Shown: one piece after another, positions 9,199-16,659 of the stretch
Layout of the letters: every line of letters begins with the position of its first letter
How positions within the stretch are numbered: the first letter of the stretch is position 1
Assembly (NCBI GenBank): GCA_035296705.1
Contig: DATHAL010000058.1
Coordinates: 1 to 27,814, forward strand
DNA length: 27,814 nucleotides
Source of the DNA: WHSW01 sp035296705
Lineage (GTDB): Bacteria; Actinomycetota; Thermoleophilia; Solirubrobacterales; 70-9
Direction: 5' to 3'
Notes under the pieces: model-generated
What the model was told of the DNA's origin: nothing
What the model saw: the letters and a program-made list of their open reading frames with translations, nothing else
Database searches by the model: none
Position numbers and translations under genes: made by a program

Positions 9199-9204
9199 AG
9201 CGTA
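9199..9204 (-). promoter_or_regulatory. Probable -10 element of the zinc-ribbon/PAS-secDF unit
   Basis: TACGCT on the minus strand lies 7 nt before the GTG at 9191, and no Shine-Dalgarno is visible. This predicts a leaderless transcript starting in the ruvB-PAS gap. Confidence 0.45.
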
Positions 9205-9233
9205 GCGAGGGCCGGGCGGCGCCTCAGGCCGGC

Positions 9234-10301
9234 TCAGAAGAGGGTGGCGGCGCCCTCCGGCACCGGCAGCCCAAGGTGCGCGAAGCCGCGCTCGGTGATC
9301 ACGCGCCCGTTCGGAGTGCGCTTGATCAGACCCTGCTGGAGGAGGTATGGCTCATAGACGCCCTCGATCGTCTCCTGCTCCTCGTCGACGGCCGCGGCAA
9401 GCGTCGAGAGGCCGACGGGGCCACCGCTGAACTTGACCGCGATCGTCTCCAGGATCGTGCGGTCGTGGCGGTCGAGGCCCGCCTCGTCCACCTCGAGCAG
9501 GCCGAGGGCCTCCGAGGCGATCCCGCCCGAGATCACGCCTTCGCCACGCACCTCGGCGAAGTCCCGGACCCGCTTCAGGAGCCGGTTCGCGACCCGCGGT
9601 GTGCCGCGCGAGCGCTCCGCGATCACCCGCTCGCCCTCGGCGTCGATCTCGACCTCGAGGATCCCGGCCGAGCGGTGCACGATGCGCGCGAGGTCGGTCG
9701 GCTCGTAGTGCTCGAGCCGCATCGAGACACCGAAGCGGTCGCGAAGTGGCGTTGTCAGCAGCCCGGAGCGGGTGGTGGCGCCGACCAGCGTGAACGCCGG
9801 CAGGTCCAGGGTCACGGTCCGCGCCCCGGCGCCCTGGCCGAGCACGACCGGAAGCGCCCTGTCCTCCATCGCGGGGTAAAGGGTCTCCTCGATCGCGCGG
9901 TTGAGCCGGTGGATCTCGTCGATGAAGAACACCGATCCGGGTTCGAGTGCGGTCAGGAACGCGGCGATGTCGGCCTTTCGCTCGAGCGCGGGCCCGGCTG
10001 TCTGCACGAACGGCGCGCCGAGCTCGGCGGCGATGACCTGAGCGAGCGAGGTCTTCCCGAGCCCCGGCGGTCCGGCGAGCAGGACGTGGTCGAGCGACTC
10101 CGAGCGGCGTGTCGCGGCCTCGATGAAAACCTCGAGCTGCCCGGTCACCTGGAGCTGGTTCACGAAGTCGCCGAGGCGCTTGGGGCGCAGCGAGCGGTCG
10201 AGCTCCTCGTCGCCGCCGCCGCGTGCCTCGGCCATCGGCTCGGCGATTGGCGCGTCGAGCCCCTCCGGGTCCGTGAAGCTCGGGTCTCGCGAGACGCTCA
10301 C
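9234..10301 (-). CDS. ruvB: Holliday junction branch-migration ATPase RuvB
   Basis: RuvB is the hexameric AAA+ motor that, with RuvA, drives branch migration of Holliday junctions. The 355-aa sequence has Walker A GPPGLGKT (residues 77-84), Walker B FIDEIH (127-131), sensor I GATTRSG (174-180), the DRFG motif and a C-terminal winged-helix domain (LIKRTPNGRVITERG). The N-terminus, about 30 residues of acidic sequence, is slightly longer than in E. coli. The GTG start overlaps the ruvA stop by four bases (GTGA), so translation is probably coupled. It is the last gene of ruvCAB. Confidence 0.97.
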   Translation of the reverse strand: MSVSRDPSFTDPEGLDAPIAEPMAEARGGGDEELDRSLRPKRLGDFVNQLQVTGQLEVFIEAATRRSESLDHVLLAGPPGLGKTSLAQVIAAELGAPFVQTAGPALERKADIAAFLTALEPGSVFFIDEIHRLNRAIEETLYPAMEDRALPVVLGQGAGARTVTLDLPAFTLVGATTRSGLLTTPLRDRFGVSMRLEHYEPTDLARIVHRSAGILEVEIDAEGERVIAERSRGTPRVANRLLKRVRDFAEVRGEGVISGGIASEALGLLEVDEAGLDRHDRTILETIAVKFSGGPVGLSTLAAAVDEEQETIEGVYEPYLLQQGLIKRTPNGRVITERGFAHLGLPVPEGAATLF

Positions 10302-10891
10302 GCGGCCTCCTTGGCGCCCGCCCTGAGCGCCGACCCGATCAGGTCCTCGGGCGTCTCGCCCTCGGCCGAGGCGAGCAGCCGCTCGGCCTCGGCGACCGAG
10401 TAGCCGAGGTGGACGAGGCCCTCACGCGCGAGGGAACGCGGATCGTCGGGGTCCGAGCCGCCGACCGCCGGCACGCCCTCCTCGAGCTCGCCGGCGACCT
10501 TCTCGCGGAGCTCGACGATGACCCGCTCGGAGGTCCGCTTGCCGATCCCCGGCACCGCCTGGAAGCGCTTCGCGTCGCCGGCCGCGATCGCCCCCAGGAG
10601 CTCGCGCGGCGTGCCGCCGGAGAGGATCGCGATCGCGACCTTGGGCCCGATGCCGGAGACCGACGTGAGATGGAGGAAGAGGTCGCGCTCCTCCTCGCTC
10701 GCGAACCCGTAGAGGGCGAGCGAGTCGTCCCGGGCGACCAGATGCGCGTGGAGCATCCCCTGCTTGCCGCTTGCCGGGACGGCCTTGAGCGTCTCGGCCG
10801 AGACCGCGAGCCTGTACCCGACGCCGCCGGACTCGATGACGACGTGATCGGGCCGGCGAACCAGCACTTCGCCGCGAACCGAGGCGATCAT
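10298..10891 (-). CDS. ruvA: Holliday junction DNA-binding protein RuvA
   Basis: RuvA binds four-way junctions as a tetramer and recruits RuvB. The 197-aa protein begins MIASVRGEVL with the N-terminal OB-fold. It has two helix-hairpin-helix motifs (VSGIGPKVAIAIL and VPGIGKRTSERVIVEL) and a C-terminal three-helix RuvB-binding domain (REGLVHLGYSVAEAERLL). The ATG overlaps the ruvC TGA by one base (TGATG). The open frame extends upstream to 11497, but that part is antisense noise over ruvC. Length and domains are normal for the family. Confidence 0.97.
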   Translation of the reverse strand: MIASVRGEVLVRRPDHVVIESGGVGYRLAVSAETLKAVPASGKQGMLHAHLVARDDSLALYGFASEEERDLFLHLTSVSGIGPKVAIAILSGGTPRELLGAIAAGDAKRFQAVPGIGKRTSERVIVELREKVAGELEEGVPAVGGSDPDDPRSLAREGLVHLGYSVAEAERLLASAEGETPEDLIGSALRAGAKEAA

Positions 10892-11409
10892 CAGGCGCCC
10901 ACCGCCGCCGGCGCCGCGGAGGCGACCGCGGTGCGCATACGCGAGTGGCCGGCGTGGCAGATCGCGACCGCGAGCGCGTCCGCCGTGTGGTCTGACTCCG
11001 GCTGGCGCGCGAGCCCCAGCAGCGTCCCGACCATTTGCTGGACCTGGGGCTTGGCGGCGGCGCCGGTGCCGCACACGGCCATCTTTACCGCCTGCGGGGT
11101 GTAGTCGAAGCACGGGATCCCGCGCCGGGCTGCCGCGAGCATCGCCACGCCCCGCGCCTCGCCGACGGCGATCGCGGAGCGCACGTTCTTGTTGAAGAAG
11201 ACGTCCTCGAGAGCAACGGCCGCAGGCTCGTGCCAGGCGATCAGCTTCTCGAGCTCCCCGTGGATGCGGGCGAGCCGCGTGGCGGGCGCGAGGTCGGACC
11301 CGAGCTCGATGACGCCACCGTCGACGGCGGTCATCTGACCACCCGCCAACCGGACGACACCGAAGCCCGTGTTCGCCACGCCCGGGTCTATGCCCATGAC
11401 GAGGATCAC
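10891..11409 (-). CDS. ruvC: Holliday junction resolvase RuvC
   Basis: RuvC cleaves Holliday junctions symmetrically as a dimer with two metal ions. The 172-aa protein has the RNase H-like fold signatures GIDPG (D8) and LEDVFFNKN (E68). The last acidic cluster reads SDHTADALAVA. By spacing, H141 and D144 align with the H/D pair of Thermus RuvC rather than the D/D pair of E. coli. The GTG start at 11409 lies 8 nt after CAGAAT; an in-frame ATG four codons later is an alternative. It is the first gene of ruvCAB, separated from yebC by about 110 nt that contain a nested dyad. Confidence 0.96.
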   Translation of the reverse strand: MILVMGIDPGVANTGFGVVRLAGGQMTAVDGGVIELGSDLAPATRLARIHGELEKLIAWHEPAAVALEDVFFNKNVRSAIAVGEARGVAMLAAARRGIPCFDYTPQAVKMAVCGTGAAAKPQVQQMVGTLLGLARQPESDHTADALAVAICHAGHSRMRTAVASAAPAAVGA

Positions 11410-11417
11410 GCCTACGG

Positions 11418-11423
11418 ATTCTG
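11418..11423 (-). promoter_or_regulatory. Probable -10 element of ruvCAB
   Basis: CAGAAT on the minus strand lies 8 nt before the ruvC GTG, consistent with a leaderless or near-leaderless message. There is no good -35 and no recognisable actinobacterial LexA box. Confidence 0.35.
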
Positions 11424-11456
11424 CTCGCGCGACCGGATGCCTCTTTTTCGAAACCG

Positions 11457-11498
11457 ATTGAGCGCTCGCAGCGGCTATAGCCCGCAGAAGTGCTCAAT
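11457..11498. other. Nested dyad symmetry between yebC and ruvC
   Basis: Outer arms ATTGAGC (11457-11463) and GCTCAAT (11492-11498) flank an inner perfect 10-base palindrome, GGCTATAGCC (11473-11482). It is downstream of yebC and upstream of ruvC. It may be a yebC terminator without a T-run or a regulator site for ruvCAB. Confidence 0.45.
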
Positions 11499-11519
11499 GG
11501 ATTGCCGCGGGCGCGGTGC

Positions 11520-12272
11520 CTACGCGGCGGCCTGCTCGAGCAGCGACTCCGGGATGTCGAAGTTGGCGTGCACGGCCTCGACGTCGTCGTGCTCGTCGAG
11601 CGCGTCCATGAGGCGCATCAGTGAGCGCGCCTCGGTCTCCTCGGAGACCTCGACCACGGCGTTCGGCTCCATCGCGAGCTCCGCGGACTGGATCTCGACG
11701 TCCGCGGCCTCGAGCGCCATGCGTACGGCCGAGAGGTCGCCGGGCGCGGTCGTCACCTTGAGCACGTCGCCGTCGGGGGCAACGTCCTCGGCGCCGGCGT
11801 CGATCGCCGGCATCAGGTCGTCCTCGGAGTAGCGCTCGCCGTCGACGAGCACGATCCCCTTCTTTACGAACTGCCACGCCACCGAGCCGGGCTCGCCCAG
11901 GCTGCCGTTCTGCTTGTCGAAGGCGTGGCGGATCTCCGAGCCGGTGCGGTTGCGGTTGTCGGTGAGCGCCTCGACGAGGATCGCTGCGCCCCCGGGGCCG
12001 TAGCCCTCATAGACGACACGCTGGATCTGCTCGTCGCCGGCCCCGGCCCCAGTGCCGCGGTCGATCGCACGCTGGATGTTGTCCTTCGGCATCGAGTAGC
12101 TCTTCGCCTTCTCGACCGCCGCGGCGAGCGTGTAATTCGCCTCAGGGTCGCCCCCGCCCTCGCGGGCAGCAACGCTGATCGCGCGCGCGAGCTTGGTGAA
12201 GAGCTGGCCACGCTTGGCGTCGGCGGCCGCCTTCTTGTGCTTGATCGAGGACCACTTCGAGTGCCCGGACAT
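11520..12272 (-). CDS. yebC: YebC/PmpR family protein (TACO1-like)
   Basis: The 250-aa protein has the family N-terminus MSGHSKWSSIKHKKAAADAKRG, a set of basic helices, the middle YEGYGPGGAAILVEALTDNRNRT signature and an acidic C-terminal domain. Members were annotated as transcription regulators. More recent work on YebC/TACO1 supports a role in helping ribosomes through difficult sequences such as proline stretches. The start is defined by the universal MSGHSKW motif, and the long upstream open frame is rejected. A TAGACT hexamer lies 8 nt before the ATG with no Shine-Dalgarno, which predicts a leaderless mRNA. It sits between the pdx operon and ruvCAB as in other actinobacteria. Confidence 0.96.
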   Translation of the reverse strand: MSGHSKWSSIKHKKAAADAKRGQLFTKLARAISVAAREGGGDPEANYTLAAAVEKAKSYSMPKDNIQRAIDRGTGAGAGDEQIQRVVYEGYGPGGAAILVEALTDNRNRTGSEIRHAFDKQNGSLGEPGSVAWQFVKKGIVLVDGERYSEDDLMPAIDAGAEDVAPDGDVLKVTTAPGDLSAVRMALEAADVEIQSAELAMEPNAVVEVSEETEARSLMRLMDALDEHDDVEAVHANFDIPESLLEQAAA

Positions 12273-12280
12273 AGGCAACG

Positions 12281-12286
12281 AGTCTA
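12281..12286 (-). promoter_or_regulatory. Probable -10 element of yebC (leaderless)
   Basis: TAGACT on the minus strand (TANNNT) is 8 nt before the yebC ATG, and no ribosome binding site lies between them. Confidence 0.5.
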
Positions 12287-12327
12287 GGAGAAGCCGGCGA
12301 AGCGACAGCGTCGGCGATAGGCAGGCA

Positions 12328-12353
12328 GCGGCCGGACCATGAGGCCCGGCCGC
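12328..12353 (-). terminator. Strong GC hairpin before yebC
   Basis: Arms GCGGCCGG and CCGGCCGC extend through GCC/GGT (one wobble pair) to an 11-pair stem with a four-base loop. There is no T-run. It lies 56 nt upstream of yebC, after the pdxST-peptidase operon, so it plausibly ends that operon. Confidence 0.5.
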
Positions 12354-12542
12354 CGGCCTGACGTCGGCATCCCAACAACGTCCCTCGTCGCCGTCGATTC
12401 CCGTTTCGCGCCCTGGCACAAAGGCGGGTAGCGACGCGCCTCAATAAAACAGCCATCGGGTCGCGAAGTTGCGCGCCAATTCGAGGGCCGTCCGGTCAGC
12501 TTCCGACCGCCGCCTTGATCGTCACGCTGCCCATCGGGACCC
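12354..12542. other. Non-coding stretch between yebC and the M29 peptidase
   Basis: This is part of a 343-base gap (12273-12615). Apart from the yebC promoter and hairpin on one side and a C-terminal coding remnant on the other, I see nothing here. A 12-codon minus-strand frame (MGSVTIKAAVGS) ending near 12496 is too short to call. Confidence 0.4.
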
Positions 12543-12612
12543 CTACTTGAACGGGAGGTCGAAGGTCTCGTTGAGTACCTCGGCGCCCTCCTTCGCGAGG
12601 ATGGTCGAGCGT
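12543..12612 (-). pseudogene. Possible C-terminal gene remnant
   Basis: A minus-strand frame ending in TAG at 12543-12545 reads ...EGAEVLNETFDLPFK, which looks like ordinary protein rather than shadow sequence. It has no start of its own, and upstream it runs into the M29 peptidase C-terminus in another frame. It may be a decayed leftover of a gene once between the peptidase and yebC. Family not recognised. Confidence 0.25.
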
Positions 12613-12615
12613 GTC

Positions 12616-13719
12616 CTAGACGACGAACCGGCCGTTCTCCTGCAGGGTTTCGCCGTCGACCTCGAGGCTGCCGCCCTTTCGCAGGTCGCACACGAGGTCG
12701 GTGTGGACCGCGCTGTCGTTCTCTCCACCGGTCTCGGGATAGCTCGCGCCGACGGCGAGGTGCACCGTGCCGCCGATCTTCTCGTCGAGTAGGATCGACC
12801 GGGTGCCGCGCTCGATCCCGAAGTTCGTCCCGATCCCGAGCTCGCCCAGGCGTCGGGCGCCCGCGTCGGTGTCGAGCATGCTGATCAGGTATTCCTCGCC
12901 GCGCTCGGCGGCTGCGTCCACGACCTTGCCGTTCTCGAAGCGCAGCCGGACTCCGGAGACCTCGCGCCCGCCGATCGTCGCCGGCAGGTGGAAGCTGACC
13001 TCCCCCTCGGCAGAGTCCTCGATCGGCCCGGTGAAGAACTCTCCGTCGGGCATGTTGTGCTTGCCGTCGGCCGCGATGAACCGTCGTCCGGCGATCCCGA
13101 GTCGCAGATCGGTTCCCTCGGCGACGATCCGCACCTCCTCGCGCCCGTTGGTCCAGTCGGCCAGCCGGTGGCATTCCTCGGAGGCCCGCCTCCAGGCGTC
13201 GAGCGGGTCCTCGTCCTCGGCGAGACAGGCGCGGAAGTAGAAGTCCGCGAAGTCGACCAGGCTCATCTCGGCGTCGGCGGCGTGGGCGTTCGTCGGGTAC
13301 ATCGTTCCGACCCAGCGGTGCTGGCCCTCGGCCGCGCGGCGCATCATCGTCTGCATCAGCGACCGGGTTGCCGCGCGACGGACCGTCTGGCGGTCCGGCG
13401 GCACGTTCGAGAGCTCGCGCGTGTTGGTGTCGGCCCAGACGGCGATCCGGCAGTCGGCCTCCTCCGCGGCCCATCGGGTGACCGGCGAGATCCATTCGAG
13501 CTGCGCGTCCGAGGCGTGCTTGAAGAAGGCGGCCTGCTGTCCGTCGAACGTCAGCGAGACGACGGGCTGCCCGCCCGCGGCAAGCACCTCGTCATAGACG
13601 GCGGCAATCAGCGGCTCGGCCGCCGACGGCCCCTCGATCACGCAGGTGTCGCCATCGCCCACGCCGGTCGAGTAGCCGACCAGGATCCTCGCCAGGTTTT
13701 CCACTCTCCGATCCCTCAC
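12616..13719 (-). CDS. M29-family aminopeptidase
   Basis: The 367-aa protein resembles thermophilic aminopeptidases of family M29 (AmpS/PepS/AmpT), cobalt- or zinc-dependent enzymes that remove N-terminal residues. An N-terminal alpha/beta domain (ENLARILVGYSTGVGDGD) leads to the metal-binding C-terminal half. That half has NMPDGEFFTGP, GIGTNFGIE, DEKIGGTVHLAVG and HTDLVCD, which hold the expected Glu, His and Asp ligands. The GTG at 13719 is chosen because an AGGAGG precedes it by 6 nt and it overlaps the pdxT stop as GTGA. The open frame extends to 13935 over pdxT but is not coding there. Co-transcription with pdxST has no obvious metabolic explanation beyond housekeeping. Confidence 0.9.
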   Translation of the reverse strand: MRDRRVENLARILVGYSTGVGDGDTCVIEGPSAAEPLIAAVYDEVLAAGGQPVVSLTFDGQQAAFFKHASDAQLEWISPVTRWAAEEADCRIAVWADTNTRELSNVPPDRQTVRRAATRSLMQTMMRRAAEGQHRWVGTMYPTNAHAADAEMSLVDFADFYFRACLAEDEDPLDAWRRASEECHRLADWTNGREEVRIVAEGTDLRLGIAGRRFIAADGKHNMPDGEFFTGPIEDSAEGEVSFHLPATIGGREVSGVRLRFENGKVVDAAAERGEEYLISMLDTDAGARRLGELGIGTNFGIERGTRSILLDEKIGGTVHLAVGASYPETGGENDSAVHTDLVCDLRKGGSLEVDGETLQENGRFVV

Positions 13720-14363
13720 CCATCTCCTCCTTCGCGTGGAGCCGCCTCCGCGCCGTCGTGCATCTGCATGCCCTGCGCCGTCGTCGCCATCGCCATCAGC
13801 AGGGCGTGCATCCGTGAGTCGTCCGTGAGCTCCGGATGGAACGCGCAGAGGACGATGCCGCTCTGGCGCACGACGACCGGGTGGCCGCCGACCTCGGCAA
13901 GCACCTGAACCCGGTCGCCGACCCTGGTCACCCACGGCGCCCGGATGAACACCGCTCGCAGCGGCTCCGGGCCGATGCCCTCGATCTCCAGATCCGCCTC
14001 GAAGCTCGCGATCTGGCGGCCGAAGGCGTTGCGTCGGCAGGAGATGTCAGCGAGGCCCAGGTGCTCGGCGTCGCAGACGATCATCCCCGCGCACGTGCCG
14101 AGAATCGGCCGCCCCGCCTCGACGTGGGTGCGAATCGCGGGCTCGAGCCCGTCCCGCTCGATCGCCTTCGAGATCGTGGTCGACTCGCCGCCGGGGATGA
14201 CGAGCGCGTCGAGGTCATCCAGCTCCTCCGCGTTGCGGACCTCGACCGCGTCGGCGCCGAGCCCGCGCAGCATCTCGGCGTGCGCCGCGAAGCCGCCCTG
14301 GCTCGCGAGTACGCCGATCCGCAGGCGGCCGCCCCCTTGCTCCGGGAGCCCCGCCCCGGACAA
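13716..14363 (-). CDS. pdxT: PLP synthase glutaminase subunit PdxT
   Basis: PdxT hydrolyses glutamine and channels ammonia to PdxS in the deoxyxylulose-independent vitamin B6 pathway. The class I amidotransferase triad is visible: C91 in GTCAG, with H176 and E178 in FHPE. The glutamine-binding GGEST motif is at residues 59-62. The 215-aa length includes a C-terminal extension of about 20 residues (MQMHDGAEAAPREGGDG). The start is probably the TTG at 14363, three bases after the pdxS stop, and the conserved LRIGVLASQGG begins about 13 residues in. No ATG or GTG is available. Start-codon confidence is moderate, gene identity high. Confidence 0.95.
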   Translation of the reverse strand: MSGAGLPEQGGGRLRIGVLASQGGFAAHAEMLRGLGADAVEVRNAEELDDLDALVIPGGESTTISKAIERDGLEPAIRTHVEAGRPILGTCAGMIVCDAEHLGLADISCRRNAFGRQIASFEADLEIEGIGPEPLRAVFIRAPWVTRVGDRVQVLAEVGGHPVVVRQSGIVLCAFHPELTDDSRMHALLMAMATTAQGMQMHDGAEAAPREGGDG

Positions 14364-14366
14364 CCC

Positions 14367-15254
14367 TCAGGTCCCGCGCTGCTGGAGCAACTCTCCCTGC
14401 GCCGCCAGCTCTGCGATGTCGTCGCCACGCATCGGCTCGCCCAGCTCCACGGACGCCGCGGCGAGCCGCTCCGGGTCGTTGAAGTGCGTGGTCGCCTCGA
14501 CGATCGCCCGCGCGCGACGCTCGGGATCCTCGGACTTGAAGATCCCGGAGCCGACGAAGTTCCCCTCGGCGCCGAGCTGCATCGTGAGCGAGGCATCGGC
14601 CGGGGTGGCGATCCCGCCGGCGCAGAAGAGCGGCACCGGGAGCCAGCCCGCGCGGGCGACCTCCTCGACCACGTCGATCGGCGCACGCAGCTCCTTCGCG
14701 GTGCCGGCGAGCTCCTCCTGCCGCAGCGTCGACAGGCGCTTGATGCCACCGACGATCTCGCGCAGGTGGCGAACGGCCTCGACGATGTTGCCGGTGCCGG
14801 CCTCGCCTTTGGAGCGGATCATCGCCGCGCCCTCGGAGATCCGCCGCAGCGCCTCGCCTAGGTTGGTGGCGCCGCAGACGAACGGTGTCTCGAAGGCCTG
14901 CTTGTCGATGTGGTTCGCCTCGTCGGCGGGCGTCAGCACCTCCGACTCATCGATGTAATCGACCTCGAGCGCCTGAAGGATCTGCGCCTCGGCGAAGTGG
15001 CCGATCCGCGCCTTCGCCATCACCGGGATCGTGACCGCGTCCTGGATCTCCTTGATCACCCGCGGGCTCGCCATCCGGGCGACTCCGCCCTCGGCGCGGA
15101 TGTCCGCCGGCACGCGCTCGAGCGCCATCACGGCGGCGGCGCCGGTCTCCTCGGCGATGCGCGCCTGCTCGGCCGTGGTCACGTCCATGATCACCCCGCC
15201 CTTGAGCATCTCGGCGAGGCCGCGCTTGACGCGAAATGTTCCCGTCTCGGCCAT
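14367..15254 (-). CDS. pdxS: PLP synthase lyase subunit PdxS
   Basis: PdxS condenses ribose 5-phosphate, glyceraldehyde 3-phosphate and ammonia to pyridoxal 5'-phosphate. The 295-aa TIM-barrel protein starts MAETGTFRVKRGLAEMLKGG. It carries D24, K81 (VMAKARIGH) and K149 (RSKGEAGTGNI), the same numbering as the Bacillus subtilis enzyme, so the active site is complete. The upstream frame to 15326 is not coding. TATATT lies 8 nt before the ATG with no Shine-Dalgarno, so pdxS probably heads a leaderless pdxS-pdxT-peptidase transcript. No riboswitch-like structure was seen upstream. Confidence 0.98.
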   Translation of the reverse strand: MAETGTFRVKRGLAEMLKGGVIMDVTTAEQARIAEETGAAAVMALERVPADIRAEGGVARMASPRVIKEIQDAVTIPVMAKARIGHFAEAQILQALEVDYIDESEVLTPADEANHIDKQAFETPFVCGATNLGEALRRISEGAAMIRSKGEAGTGNIVEAVRHLREIVGGIKRLSTLRQEELAGTAKELRAPIDVVEEVARAGWLPVPLFCAGGIATPADASLTMQLGAEGNFVGSGIFKSEDPERRARAIVEATTHFNDPERLAAASVELGEPMRGDDIAELAAQGELLQQRGT

Positions 15255-15262
15255 CCCGGCTG

Positions 15263-15268
15263 AATATA
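15263..15268 (-). promoter_or_regulatory. -10 element of pdxST (leaderless)
   Basis: TATATT on the minus strand is a near-consensus -10, 8 nt before the pdxS ATG. It stands out in otherwise very GC-rich sequence. Confidence 0.6.
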
Positions 15269-15322
15269 GAGGGGCGGCGCCGCCGGAAGTGGACAGAACG
15301 CGCCCGGGCCCGCGGTCGCGTC

Positions 15323-16528
15323 TCAATAACCCGGCGGGTGCGTCGCGACGTATCCGGTGGGGTCGCGGGGCTCCGTCTGCCAGCGAGGCGGGGCGCCCGA
15401 GGTGTCGAAGCGAAGACCGGCGATGACCGCGTAGGCATGGCCCGGGTTCGAGTAAACGGTGATCCAGTTCCCTGTCCCGGAGTCGCCCCAGGTCATGAAA
15501 CCGGTCGAGTCCAGCGGCGAGGACAGCAAGCCGCCGCCGTGCAGCGCGTAGCTGACCGATCCGGAGCAGTCGTATCCGCTCGACTCGAATGAGCCATGAC
15601 CACCTCCATATAGGTAGGGCGCGTTCGTGATCGCGTTCGCGGCCACGATCGCGTCCTTGACTGCCTGCGGGGCGTCGGCCGGAGCCGTAGCAGTGCCGTC
15701 GGAGTTGAGCGTCGCGGTCGACCCGCTGGACGGCGCGACGTCCTCGGCGGGCGCGGGAGCGACCGCAGCTCCTTCCGCCGGGGCCGGCGCAGGAGCCGAG
15801 AGCGCGTCAACGAGGGTTCGCTCCTGGCCCTGGAGCTTGCCGAGCTGCTCGCGGCGTTCGTCCTGCGCCGCGCGCAGCGCCGCTTCGCGCTGCTCGAGCG
15901 ACGCTCGCGAGGCCGCGAGGGCCTTCTGGCGCTCGGCGATCGCCTCGCGGGCCGCCGTCATTCGCGCGACCGCGCCCTCCATGTCGTCGACCCGGGCGCT
16001 CGCCGTGGCACGCAGGTCGCGGACTCGGACGACGACGCCGTTCTCGTAGTCGCGAATCCGCTCGAGATAGACGGATCTCGTCGCGAGCTGATCGAGGCCG
16101 TCGGCGTCGAGCAGGACGGTCATCGTGTCGATCTGTCCGTATCTGTAGATCGAGACCAGGAGGTGCTTGAGGTCAATTCGCGCCTCGCGCAGCCGGCGTT
16201 TCGTCGCGGCCAGCGCGTTGCGAGCGTCGCTCAGGTCCCGCCTCGCAGCGGCGAGCTCCGCCTCCTGCCGGGCGCGTTCGGCCGCGAGCTTGCGCTCGCG
16301 CGCGCGCAGCTCGCCGACGTCCCCGAGCATGGCGTCCACAGCAGCGTTCTGCCTCTCGAGCTCGGCGCGGATGCGGTCCTGCTCCGCGCGCACCTCGCCG
16401 AGCCGCTGGCTCTGCGCGCTGCTGCTCGGGCCCGCCGCAAGCGCGATTCCGAGGGAGCAGGCGACGACCGAGAGCGCCACGGCCAAGCGGCGGATCGATG
16501 GGTGGGGTTGGGGCGGCGCGCTCGGCAT
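15323..16528 (-). CDS. Secreted coiled-coil NlpC/P60-type peptidoglycan hydrolase
   Basis: The 401-aa precursor starts with a basic N-terminus and a hydrophobic signal segment (LAVALSVVACSLGIALAAG). A long Arg/Glu/Ala coiled coil follows (about 40-235), then an Ala/Pro linker and an NlpC/P60-like domain from about 285. The catalytic Cys is C321 in YDCSGSVSYAL and the likely His is H364 in NPGHAYAVIAG. RipA/CwlO-like proteins of this layout cut stem peptides during growth and are held inactive by the coiled coil. The C-terminal domain is short and ends in a Pro/Tyr-rich tail, so activity is likely but not certain. The promoter at 16564-16592 drives it. It runs toward pdxS, which has its own promoter in the 68-nt gap. 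Confidence 0.88.
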   Translation of the reverse strand: MPSAPPQPHPSIRRLAVALSVVACSLGIALAAGPSSSAQSQRLGEVRAEQDRIRAELERQNAAVDAMLGDVGELRARERKLAAERARQEAELAAARRDLSDARNALAATKRRLREARIDLKHLLVSIYRYGQIDTMTVLLDADGLDQLATRSVYLERIRDYENGVVVRVRDLRATASARVDDMEGAVARMTAAREAIAERQKALAASRASLEQREAALRAAQDERREQLGKLQGQERTLVDALSAPAPAPAEGAAVAPAPAEDVAPSSGSTATLNSDGTATAPADAPQAVKDAIVAANAITNAPYLYGGGHGSFESSGYDCSGSVSYALHGGGLLSSPLDSTGFMTWGDSGTGNWITVYSNPGHAYAVIAGLRFDTSGAPPRWQTEPRDPTGYVATHPPGY

Positions 16529-16563
16529 GAGTTCGCCGGGCTGCGAGGCCTGCGGCGCGAGGC

Positions 16564-16592
16564 ACCCTATGAGTCACACGCGCAAGTGTCAG
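16564..16592 (-). promoter_or_regulatory. Sigma70-type promoter of the NlpC/P60 gene
   Basis: On the minus strand CTGACA (16587-16592), a 17-nt spacer and TAGGGT (16564-16569) form a good vegetative promoter. It predicts a leader of about 29 nt without a clear Shine-Dalgarno. Confidence 0.55.
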
Positions 16593-16623
16593 CGTTCTAT
16601 GAGCATCTGCACGATCCGTTGCA

Positions 16624-16639
16624 TGGGAGAAATCTCCCA
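16624..16639 (-). other. Inverted repeat after the RpiR gene
   Basis: Arms TGGGAGA and TCTCCCA are separated by two bases, 20 nt downstream of the RpiR stop and upstream of the NlpC/P60 promoter. It could be a weak terminator or an operator; there is no T-run. Confidence 0.35.
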
Positions 16640-16659
16640 GCGGATCTAAAGGCCGGCAG

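Noticed and set aside
11436..11456. Possible LexA/SOS box (TTTCGAAA) before ruvC
   Set aside because: It lacks the CGAAC-N4-GTTCG arrangement of actinobacterial SOS boxes.
15255..15322. PLP-related riboswitch or PdxR-type site before pdxS
   Set aside because: The 68-nt gap holds only a -10 element directly before the start codon and no extended RNA structure or second regulator gene.
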